In this document: positions 11,248 through 64,000 of the stretch, in pieces
How the letters are laid out: each line of letters starts with the position of its first letter
Numbering within the stretch: position 1 is the stretch's first letter
Assembly (NCBI GenBank): GCA_951213105.1
Contig: OX578136.1
Location: 74,156,730 to 74,220,729, forward strand
Length of the DNA: 64,000 nucleotides
DNA from: Amaurobius ferox
Taxonomy: Eukaryota; Arthropoda; Arachnida; Araneae; Amaurobiidae
Direction of reading: 5' to 3'
Program-made: the position numbers and the translations under genes
Notes under the pieces: model-generated
Databases searched by the model: none
The model's input: the letters and a program-made list of their open reading frames with translations, nothing else
Told to the model about the DNA's origin: nothing

Positions 11248-11639
11248 AGCTGTTCATTATCTCTGTCCAAGACCAGTATACATAATTAATACTAATAGCA
11301 ATGACACAGATAACGAAAGATTTTTTTTTTTTTTCTTTCTGTGTTGTATTCAAATTTAAATAAGTGGTTTGTCATCAATGAATCATAGCCAAGTGTATGA
11401 TAACAAGGAGTAAACACACAAAATAATACACATAAGCATAACTGTCTTATGCGGGAATTGAAAACATGGATATATATATACATTCAGTGTAATGTGAAAA
11501 ATTTTAGAAAGTTCATTGTAAACAATACACATATATATACTCTAGATACAATTATCTGCATCACAGAGGGAGGAGTAATTTATACGATATCCTAACCATA
11601 TTTTGTAAAAGAAAGAAAAAAAATTTAGAAGTTACAAAT

Positions 11640-14531
11640 TTAATCATTTTTGTTTTTGGAAATTTGATTACAAAAATTTAATGCTAAAAATTCCTCAAAC
11701 ATTTGGCAAATCTTATTAATGTACTGCCTATGATGTATAAAAATTTTGTTATTAATTTCAGCAAATTCCACACCTAACAGTTTTTGGACCTTCCCTAGAG
11801 TTTTGATATCAAATTCTCCCTTTAGCAAAGAAACTGCATGATCAATATCACCTATTATTTCTATGTTGCTTGCCTCTGGCCTGGATTTGATATCCCTCTT
11901 TTCTCTGAAGTTAAACAAATTTTGGTCATAATGTATGTTAGCCTTAGCACAGAATTTTTTAACATCATTATGACTTCTCAGCCTATGTTTATCACCCCTC
12001 ACTGAGTAGTAAACATCAGTTCGAGTTCCATCAGGCCTGGGTACAGCTTTCCTTTCCCAATCTATGTTTGAACAGGGGGTCAGATCGGAATCAGCAGGAG
12101 AGTCCTCTTCCTCACTAGTATGACTAGTGTCATGGCTCTCACCTGCTTCTTCCTCTGACTCACTATCCAAACATCCCGATCCTGAATCTGATGTTCGAGT
12201 AAAACCCGATTTCTTTTGGGTGAAGTTTCTAGGTCGAATGGGGTCCAGGACGCCTTCCGCTGCTTCCATCTCCTCAAAACGGACATTGCTTATTTCTAAT
12301 ATTTTTCCTTCTTTCACAAGAAGAATTCTATAGCCCCTGGTATTTTCCGCATATCCTACCATAACTCCCAGTTGAGCTCTTAGGTCTAGCTTCTTCCTAA
12401 GCTGTTTTGCTATACCAGCATAAGCCTTACATCCAAAAACTCTGAGATGGGATACAGCAGGCTTCTTCCCATAGTACAATTCGTGTGGAGTTTTAACTTT
12501 AAATTTATGGCAAATCCTGTTCTTTGTATAAGTAAAACATAGGATTGCCTCTGCCCACATTTTGTCACCAACTTTGCTTTGATTAAGCATTGCCTTGACA
12601 CAATCTAACGCTGTCAGGTTGAATCTTTCAGATACCCCGTTTTGTTCGGGTGTATAAGTGTTAGATCGTTCATGCTTAATCCCTAACTTTTTCAAAAAAG
12701 CTTTAAATTGACCGTGACAAAATTCCATGCCGTTATCAGTACGGATGCACAAAATCTTTTTGCCTAATTGTCTCTCCTGACAAGCTTGAAAATCCTGAAA
12801 AACTTTGAACACATCTGATTTTTGTTTTAAAATAAAAACAAACACCTTGCGGCTAAAATCGTCTGTAATAGTCAAGAAGTATTTGTTTCCCCCCAATGAA
12901 GCTACAGGCATTGGACCACAAACGTCCATGTGCAGTAATTGCAAAGGTTCTGTAGATCTAATCCTGCCTATTGGTTTGTACGAAACTCTTTTAGATTTTG
13001 CAAGTTTGCAATGAATGCAATTTACTTTTGCATATTTTAATTTTGGGAGTCCGTTTGCCGCGGAAACTTTACTTGTTTGGTGCAAGTAGTCTGAGTTAAT
13101 ATGGCCATATCTTCTATGCCATAATTCAGTTTTGTTCAGAATTTCAACTGTTGAACCACTAATTTTATTTGACTTTGATTTTAAATCAGATTTGTTTTTC
13201 CTTTTATTCAAGTTAGGCTTAATTTTGTTTTGACTTTGACTATTTGTTGCAGGGGTTTTTCTAACCTGTTTAGAATTTTTGTCCCTATCCTGATCTCCTT
13301 TACGGCCCTCAACACTACTATTTAAACTTTTAGTTGAGTACTGTGGTTTTAAGAAATACAATCCTTCTTTACGTTTAGCGTAAAAGAAATTTTCTCCCTC
13401 AGGAGTCTTAAACCATAGAATACCTTTGGCTGCACTAAAAGAATAGCCCTGCTCTTCTAATACAGATGCGGCCAACAAGTTACGCCGTAATTTTGGTGAA
13501 TACATAACATTTTGTAACACAATATTATTTGTATGATCTTTAAATTTAACATACATGTTCACCGTTCCAATAGCCTCAACTGGGCTTTCCATATCACCCA
13601 CTGCTAGCGACATAGATGTATCCTTACATTTATCAAATTTTGAAAACATTTTAACATCATTACAAAAGTGTCGCGTAGCAGCGGTGTCAATCACCCAGCT
13701 GAGCCTATTGTCAGGATTATCAACAATATTAGCTTCTACATTTATATTTGAAAATACTTCAATAATACTAGAGCTAGTCATCTTTTTCAATTTTGGGCAT
13801 TGTGCCTTTACATGACCATTTTTATTACACATAAAACATGGTCCTATGACCTTAATAGACTTTTTAACTTTGGTAACATTTTTGCATTTAGCGTTAACAT
13901 TTGAAAAATATACAGATGAATTGGAACTTACATTATTATTGTCATGATCCTTCCTCAACTGTCTAATCCTGCCCTCCTCCAAGGACAGTTCTTTCTGAAT
14001 TTTATCCAATTTAAAATCAGTATCGCTCCAGCGATAAATGATTTGGATGATACTCTGGTACTGGGCTGGGAGATACCGGATGGCTTGGAATGCCACGTAC
14101 ACATCCTCCACGGGGTGATTCACGTTCTTGAGCTTGGTGACAGCTTTCCTTATCCTCGTACAGAATATGTCGATGGGCTCCTCGATTTCCGGGCGTAGAC
14201 TGAAAAACTCGTCCAACAGATGAACTAAATTGGCGCGCGTTGGGGCCTCAAAATGCGCCTCCAACTTCTCCCACGCATCCGCCGGGCTGTCGTCGATGTC
14301 GAGCAGTTCTCTGTACTCCGCCGAGATATTTCGAAACAGGATGGAAAGTGCGCGGTCGCTGCTGCGCATGTACTCCTCTCGCTCGCGGCGTGACGTAGAT
14401 TCGTCGACTGGTAATGCAGTACGGTTGATGTGGCCGTAACATCCTTCTCCTTTCAGGATAAATGAAATTTCATTACGCCAGGTGACGTAATTGTCCCTGT
14501 TTAACGCTTCTATGCCGTTGCTCACCGCCAT
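11640..14531 (-). CDS. Copia Gag-protease-integrase polyprotein, RT/RNase H deleted
   Basis: A single 963-residue frame. Gag occupies about 1-250 with a CCHC zinc knuckle at 232-245 (C-x2-C-x4-H-x4-C). The protease site reads DTA at 282-284, where copia enzymes usually have DSG. Integrase has a zinc region (His472, His477, Cys505, Cys508) and a complete triad Asp536, Asp599, Glu635 with the usual D-62-D-35-E spacing. After about residue 880 the sequence jumps to what normally lies downstream of the YxDD box (LKGEFDIK, QKLLGVEF, RQYINKI, about 903-940) and stops. Fingers, palm, YxDD and RNase H are absent. It could supply Gag and integrase but would need reverse transcriptase from another copy. 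Confidence 0.93.
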   Translation of the reverse strand: MAVSNGIEALNRDNYVTWRNEISFILKGEGCYGHINRTALPVDESTSRREREEYMRSSDRALSILFRNISAEYRELLDIDDSPADAWEKLEAHFEAPTRANLVHLLDEFFSLRPEIEEPIDIFCTRIRKAVTKLKNVNHPVEDVYVAFQAIRYLPAQYQSIIQIIYRWSDTDFKLDKIQKELSLEEGRIRQLRKDHDNNNVSSNSSVYFSNVNAKCKNVTKVKKSIKVIGPCFMCNKNGHVKAQCPKLKKMTSSSIIEVFSNINVEANIVDNPDNRLSWVIDTAATRHFCNDVKMFSKFDKCKDTSMSLAVGDMESPVEAIGTVNMYVKFKDHTNNIVLQNVMYSPKLRRNLLAASVLEEQGYSFSAAKGILWFKTPEGENFFYAKRKEGLYFLKPQYSTKSLNSSVEGRKGDQDRDKNSKQVRKTPATNSQSQNKIKPNLNKRKNKSDLKSKSNKISGSTVEILNKTELWHRRYGHINSDYLHQTSKVSAANGLPKLKYAKVNCIHCKLAKSKRVSYKPIGRIRSTEPLQLLHMDVCGPMPVASLGGNKYFLTITDDFSRKVFVFILKQKSDVFKVFQDFQACQERQLGKKILCIRTDNGMEFCHGQFKAFLKKLGIKHERSNTYTPEQNGVSERFNLTALDCVKAMLNQSKVGDKMWAEAILCFTYTKNRICHKFKVKTPHELYYGKKPAVSHLRVFGCKAYAGIAKQLRKKLDLRAQLGVMVGYAENTRGYRILLVKEGKILEISNVRFEEMEAAEGVLDPIRPRNFTQKKSGFTRTSDSGSGCLDSESEEEAGESHDTSHTSEEEDSPADSDLTPCSNIDWERKAVPRPDGTRTDVYYSVRGDKHRLRSHNDVKKFCAKANIHYDQNLFNFREKRDIKSRPEASNIEIIGDIDHAVSLLKGEFDIKTLGKVQKLLGVEFAEINNKIFIHHRQYINKICQMFEEFLALNFCNQISKNKND

Positions 14532-14670
14532 AGTCTTTAACTGTGACTAGAGTGCGTTGTTTACCTTTCTGCTTGATGCAAATGGCGCCGGTCGCGGCCC
14601 CCGTCGATGGAATTCACAACTCTTCACTGCTGCTTTATCACGGATAAAAGTTATGGCCTTGACATACTGG

Positions 14671-14685
14671 GGGCCCATAACCAAA
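14671..14685 (-). promoter_or_regulatory. Copia primer binding site (tRNA-iMet anticodon region)
   Basis: The plus strand reads GGGCCCATAACC (14671-14682) followed by AAA and the LTR. This matches the anticodon stem-loop of initiator tRNA-Met, so on the minus strand GGTTATGGGCCC is complementary to it. Copia-type elements are known to prime with a 5' half of this tRNA. Confidence 0.75.
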
Positions 14686-15536
14686 TGTCGGCTGCTTTTG
14701 CTGTGTTAGCTGAGCGACTAGACTAGAAAATTTGAAAGTCATTTGCAGATTTAGCAGTGTTTTGGCCATATCCATATCTGAAGTGCTGGTAAAGAAAATT
14801 TTGTAGCAGATGATATGCAGTAGTGATGTGTTTTCTCAAGAAAGCAAGCTCGTTAAACACAAACACAATTTATTTGTTGTGAGATCCATTGCATCAGATG
14901 AAGTTACAAAATAAAACACTGTAACATTCGTTGCAAAGCAAAACTATATACAATGAGCTAGCAAGCTCATGAAAAGGTTTTAAACAGTCTATGACTAGGC
15001 ACACACTCTCAGTTATTATAACATCGGTAAGTAGAAAAAACAGCTACTGTACCACTCATGTCGTGCACGTTAATGAAGCCACCATCATCAGGTCACACGT
15101 CATGGCTTTAGAAGTTAGACTACTCTCTACCGATCAAGGTCTGCCTTCCATACAAGGTCTTTCACCGTCGATCACCGTCTGATCGATCTGACTATACGTC
15201 GAGTCTTAAGTCTGCATAACTACAAGATCTTAAACTCTGAAAAGTCTCCCACGTCTACTACATGGTCAGTCAGGGTCTGTAAAGTCTCTGAATAACTGAG
15301 AATGTGTCCTATCATATATACACTGTGATGGGTACGCTCCGGAACACAACCGTTGACGGCAGCGCCCTCACTATATGCAAATCAGAATGCGCGCGCGGCG
15401 AGATGGCGATTTGCATGAATGGCATGTTCTGTTCCCGTCACGAGTCGTTCACGAGAACGGTAGAACCATTCTAAAAATGTAAACACGTTCTCGCGATAAC
15501 GAGAATCGCGACGAAAACAGAACCAAGTTTCCAACA
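14686..15536 (-). repeat. Copia 5' LTR (minus orientation)
   Basis: 851 bp, the functional upstream LTR for the minus-strand gene. It ends with TTCCAACA at 15536 and is followed by GTATC. Confidence 0.95.
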
Positions 15537-15854
15537 GTATCGCGAAAAACGGCATTTGTGCGCGATCCTCCTAATATTTCGTTTATTTGTGAAAATAATT
15601 TCTGCTTTTGCAATCTGTCAACATCGTCAAATTTTTTTATAATTATTTCTTATTTCATACAGAAAAACTATTGTTTAAACGTATTATTAATGAAATGAAA
15701 GGCTATTTTGCAGCAGTATTGCGAAAAACAGCATTTGTGTGCAATCTGTCTGCATCGTCTAAAATTGAGCTGATCAAAATCTCCCAGTTTTTTCATATTT
15801 TCGTACAAAAATCTCCCGGTTTTTCATATTTGAAGGTTGGCAGCTATGCATCAT

Positions 15855-16978
15855 ATTCAGTGTAATGAACATTGCTATAGACTCTGATGAGAATAACTCT
15901 AACGAATGTGCTTGTTTTTTAAAAGATGTTTTAATTCATTTGTATTCGTTGAAATTAAATTGTGTTTATAGATACAATACAGATTGTTTATCATATTTGT
16001 CTATTTTTTTATGGTGCAGTTTTGTATTAGGGGGCGAAAAATCCCTATTCTGTCTTTAAAATTGCCTTTTATGCTTTCTGTAAAAAAAGAAATTGTTATC
16101 GTGCTGTACGATTTTTCGACTTTTGTCGCGAATTGCATATATTTAAAAATCTCCCTAATTTTCAATTTCCAAGGTTGGCAACTATGCATTGGCACAAATC
16201 TATTTACAAATTTAAATAATTCGCTTGCATTCCCTCCAGACATGTTTTCTTAAACATTCGCACAAATCCGTTAAATAAATGTGTAGATACGAATATTATG
16301 TGCAAAATGTTTAATGAAAATTCGTTTAGCGAAATGGCACAACAAATTGGATTGAAAAAGATCTGATGAATTATCTATTTTCTATTAGAATGCAGAATCC
16401 GAAAAGCTGCGTGCTGATTAAATATAATGAAAGTCGTGGGTTGCCAGATTGGTGATGAAAACGGATTGGAATTAACCCATTGCTTCGCACTGACCGGACT
16501 CTTCATGCCAAAAGAGCTGTGGTTGGCTATTCTATCGATCACCCACATATTTTACTAAACAAAATAATTTTCACATGGTGTGGTTGCGCAATTCTGTTTG
16601 TATACACGTGTTATCTATCTTCAATATTTGGATAAACTGAAATATGAATTTAATAAAACTTAAATGCAATATATTGAAGTTTTCTAGAAAATTTTCAAAT
16701 TTGCATGTTTTGTCTTTAAAATTCATGGTAAAAAAAAATTGGAAAAAAAAAAAAAGGCATTTTGCACCGTATACCTTTATCTCTAGTTAAAGTGTTTATT
16801 ATTTGTAACAATCCTTTTAAAGTATTCAAATTTCATTTTTATTTGAAGTTAATTTTAACCACACATTGAAAACTTATAAAATATAATTTATAAAGTTAAT
16901 GTTTGAAATTAAAAAACTTGTCTTCTTTAAGCCATAAATAAATTGTTAATGTGCTAATTTTATTGCTATTCTGCATAG
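15855..16978. other. Remainder of parent hAT and AT-rich flank before the first visible Ars2 exon
   Basis: 15855-16186 belongs to the right arm of the parent hAT. From 16187 the sequence is AT-rich, with a degenerate local repeat (GTTTTCTTAAACATTCGCAC near 16232 resembling the target at about 3383-3400). No gene or upstream Ars2 exon is seen. Confidence 0.6.
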
Positions 16979-61413
<44,435 letters not shown>

Positions 61414-61604
61414 GTATGGCGGTTGAAAATAATTTTGTTTTGCATACATTTTATTCATCTTGATATACAGTAGAATCTCATTAGTTTAAATGCCATAAAT
61501 TTAAATTTTCCTATAAAAAAAATATTTTCAAGATCCACACACACACACACACACCTTCCTTTCTAAAAAAATTCACAAAATATTCTCATGTGCAGTTGTA
61601 TTTA

Positions 61605-63524
61605 CAGGGGTCGAAGTCATCCTATATTTCCTATAATTCCTATATTTTAAAAAATTTCGTAGAAAACGTCCTATTTTGTCCTATATTTCGCACTTGTCCT
61701 ATATTTTGGACATAAATCCTATATTTCCAAATTACAAGCAATAAAATCCTTATTTCTATCATTTTATTTTCAGTTTATTTGCTAAATCTTCCCAGAATTT
61801 CAAAAACGTGGAACTACGGGATGTTGAACGTCTGCAATTGGTTTCCGATTGCACGTGACGTAATACTAACATGATGCCCGCCGGCTGGACGGAAAGCGTG
61901 GTAACGGTAGCGGTACTTTAGATTAGGGGCGGGGAAATATCGGTAATTGCATACCTGCCAACTTTTACGCATTATGTGTAAAATTTACGCATTTTAGCTG
62001 CTCTTTACGCTTTTACGCATATATTGCTATATTTTACGCATTTCCGCATTTATTTGAATTTTTTAACTTTAATAGGAAATCAATCTCCGGCGAAATTCTC
62101 TGGCTTTTTATGTTAATTTATCAATTAACCAGACATAGTATAATTCCTCAGAAACACCACATTTCCGCCTTTTTAGCACTAATATATACCATTTCCGGGA
62201 TCGTAGCAAATCCATAATAAAATGCAGGGTAATGCCAATCAAATTAACGGAGATTTACGGCCGCGTGTAACGTAAATTAAGATCTGGATCGCTAATTTTA
62301 TGAAAGTAATAAATATACTTCTTCAAAGGTTGTCTAATTCAGCATAAATCGCTAAAATGTTATTTTGTTCATTAATTTCGCATAAACACTGCGATTGCGC
62401 AATTCAGTTTGTTCTCATGAATCGCCGAGAGTACAATAGTATCTTTTTCCATCCATCTCAATCTTTTAAATATTGCATTTTTGATTGACTAAACTAGCTT
62501 ATTTTCGTATTCTAATTAATTATGACTGTTAATTTCTTAATTATTTTCGCATAAACAGTGCGATTACGCAATTCAGTTACTTCGTGTGAATTACTGAGCG
62601 TACGTTAGTATCTTTTCCCATCCATCTCCATCATTTAAATGTTGCATATTAGATCGACTAAACTAGCTTATTTTCATATTCTGATTAATTATTACGGTTA
62701 ATTTCTTAATTATTTTCACATAAACAGTGCGATTGTGCAATTCAGTTACTTCACGTGAATTACCGAGAGTACGTTAGTATCTTTTTTCTTCCATCTCCAT
62801 CATTTAAATGTTGCATATTAGATCGACTAAACTAGCTTATTTTCATATTATGGCTAATTATTAAGGTTAATTTTTTAATTATATTTGCATAATATAAATT
62901 TTTCTATTTAAAAAATGGGTATAAACTCTGTGAAGGGATATTTTTCAAAAAGTGGTATTAAAGCAATGATTTAGGCAAATGAAAGGGAAACCATTATGGC
63001 AGGAATATAATTCAGTGCTATATATATATTTTTTTTTATTAAAGATCAATATTTGTTACTCTCTTTAGTGAAAACCTGTGTTTTGCCAAACATAAATATT
63101 TGTCTTCATTATAAAGTAATTCTCACCAGATAAAACCTTTATATATTTTTGCTTTATAATTTATTGTCTTGAAATTTTATAAAATTGGTGTCCTGAATTT
63201 TCATAATTTATCAGTAAGCCTGATATCTAATGCAATATTTTTTAATGCAGGTATGTGTACATACATAGTTGAATTCATTAGAAATGTCGTTTGCGTGTGT
63301 AGTTAAAGAAATCATTATAAATGTCATTCACGCAAAATTTTACACATTCCAATTTTCCCAGGTTGGCAGGTATGTAATTGCAGCAATCAATAGTTGTTAT
63401 CTGATAGAATACTTTTTCAAAAATGAAAATAGCAAAATTTGTAAGATATTTATGATGATTTCTTTTGTCCTATATTTTTTATGAAAATGTCCTATATTTT
63501 TCCAAGTTACGACTTCTAACCCTG
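61605..63524. mobile_element. Non-autonomous hAT-like element (CAGGGGTCGAAGTC ends), interrupted
   Basis: The left end CAGGGGTCGAAGTC and right end GACTTCTAACCCTG are inverted repeats, flanked by TATTTA (61599-61604 and 63525-63530). Subterminal TCCTATATTT blocks repeat at both ends. It is interrupted by the element at 61950-63374. Confidence 0.82.
61950..63374. mobile_element. Non-autonomous hAT-like element (CATACCTGCCAAC ends), nested
   Basis: Perfect inverted ends CATACCTGCCAAC and GTTGGCAGGTATG, flanked by TAATTG (61944-61949 and 63375-63380). Internal tandem units with CATAAACAGTGCGATT-type markers lie at 62381, 62550, 62719 and a degenerate one at 62888, exactly 169 bp apart. Confidence 0.88.
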
Positions 63525-63647
63525 TATTTAATAGGCTATGTGCACCTCCCAGCATGTTAAGTGTATTCTAATGCCAACTTTTATGAAATGCATATATTGA
63601 ATTCGAAATACTCGTTTTTGCACAAATCAATTCACCCTCCTATGTAT

Positions 63648-63705
63648 CCGGCCACACATTAAACTGCTGTAAGCCCTAGGGTTGGCTGTGTGGTCTGGGC
63701 CTTCG
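63648..63705 (+). mobile_element. Hairpin mini-retroposon, 58 bp, exact 14-bp target duplication
   Basis: Flanked by ACCCTCCTATGTAT at 63634-63647 and 63706-63719. Starts CCGGCCACACA and ends TGTGTGGTCTGGGCCTTCG. The outer stem CCACACA/TGTGTGG is perfect though its sequence differs from other copies. Inner stem AGCCC-TA-GGGTT has one G-U pair. Confidence 0.9.
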
Positions 63706-63719
63706 ACCCTCCTATGTAT

Positions 63720-64000
63720 TGCTATTAAACATATCCATTTTCAACTTCTATTGCTCTCATATGAAATAATTGTAACTAATTTATTTTTATAATGTGAATA
63801 AAAATGAAAAAAATGTTTTACTAAACCAAATTACTATTTCGCATAAACAATGTGATTGTGGGATTCAGTTTATATTATACATTGCCAAGATTCCACTTGT
63901 ACGTTTATTCATCTGTTTCAATCCCCTATAATTATTGCACATTAAATTGACAAAACTAACTTATCTTTGATTTTAGTTAATAAGGTGAATTTAATTATTT
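63720..64000. repeat. Start of another hAT-internal repeat unit
   Basis: CGCATAAACAATGTGATTG at about 63840 and following motifs match the 169-bp units at 62381-62888. The window ends within it. Confidence 0.6.

Larger units (their letters stand above)
9780..15536 (-). mobile_element. Ty1/copia LTR retrotransposon, recent but lacking RT core
   Basis: Two 851-bp LTRs (9780-10630 and 14686-15536) flank a minus-strand coding region. The target duplication GTATC is present at 9775-9779 and 15537-15541. On the minus strand the LTRs start TGTTGG and end CCGACA. By eye the two LTRs match throughout, indicating recent insertion. A tRNA-iMet half-molecule primer site and a purine tract lie in the expected places. 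Reverse transcriptase is mostly deleted. Confidence 0.95.
8828..15848. mobile_element. Non-autonomous hAT-like element, same family as its host, 6-bp duplication
   Basis: The ends CATAGCTGCCAAC and GTTGGCAGCTATG are perfect 13-bp inverted repeats. CATCAT flanks at 8822-8827 and 15849-15854. Subterminal CTCCCGGTTTT and ATCTCCCGGTTTTT blocks resemble those of the parent at 3400. About 1.26 kb belongs to the element itself, mostly a tandem array of 179-bp units; the rest is the copia element. Confidence 0.83.
3400..16186 (+). mobile_element. hAT-type transposon (parent of a nested stack), 6-bp target duplication
   Basis: The left end CATACCTACCAAATCTC and right end GGTTGGCAACTATG form imperfect inverted repeats (9 of 13 terminal positions). 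Both are bordered by CATTGG (3394-3399 and 16187-16192). Near the left end TCTCCCG blocks repeat, as expected of transposase-binding sites. Fusing the flanks gives a host sequence that resembles an adjacent repeat unit at about 16230-16262 (GTTTTCTTAAACATTCGCAC), which acts as an empty site. Its transposase gene spans 3878-8682. Own sequence amounts to under 4 kb; the rest is later insertions. Confidence 0.8.

Noticed and set aside
61470..61500. Second Tigger-type element starting ACAGTAGAATCTCATT
   Set aside because: Only a single end-like sequence is seen, with no opposite terminus before 61605.

Overview
This is an AT-rich eukaryotic window with large introns, canonical GT-AG splice sites and very dense transposable elements. 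The element types (Ty1/copia with a half-tRNA-iMet primer site, DUF4817-associated Tc1/mariner-like sequence, pogo/Tigger, hAT, piggyBac, a 5S/tRNA-headed SINE) and the protein sequence of the one host gene suggest an arthropod, probably a chelicerate such as a spider. The species cannot be fixed from the sequence alone.

The only host gene I can support is the middle of a plus-strand SRRT/Ars2 (serrate RNA effector) gene. Twelve consecutive coding exons lie between 16979 and 61413. Their phases agree at every junction and they encode about 677 residues: a Gly-rich segment, the DUF3546-like Serrate/Ars2 N-terminal domain, an acidic Ser/Glu-rich linker, the RRM-like core and the start of the conserved Ars2 C-terminal domain. 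The 5' exons lie left of 16979 and the 3' exons right of 61413, both outside what is visible.

Region 1-16978 is almost entirely nested mobile DNA. A decayed Tigger (232-2510) is followed by a hAT-type element (3400-16186, 6-bp target duplication CATTGG). Its transposase gene is split by four insertions: a 69-bp hairpin mini-retroposon; five SINE or mini-element units stacked at one 14-bp target site and including a 5S-rRNA-headed SINE; a 1.7-kb non-autonomous hAT-like element; and, after the stop codon, another hAT-like element (8828-15848). That last element is itself split by a young Ty1/copia element (9780-15536) with LTRs of equal length, intact gag-protease-integrase and no reverse transcriptase core.

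The Ars2 introns (17099-60996 and beyond) hold more elements: a gypsy RT fragment, SINEs, tail-only mini-elements, a DUF4817 fragment, triplicated mariner ends, seven further TIR elements of which six have exact 6-bp target duplications, a mariner-like element containing both a hAT and a piggyBac insertion, and decayed hAT and Tigger transposases. Long stretches are plain AT-rich intron.

The most interesting signal is a family of very short retroposons of about 58-62 bp, plus variants. They have 14-bp target duplications and share their 3' end with the local SINE. They can be folded into two hairpins whose stems differ between copies by compensatory changes. A second theme is the repeated use of 6-bp target duplications by several different TIR families, in three cases checked against a paralogous empty site or by the rejoined reading frame.
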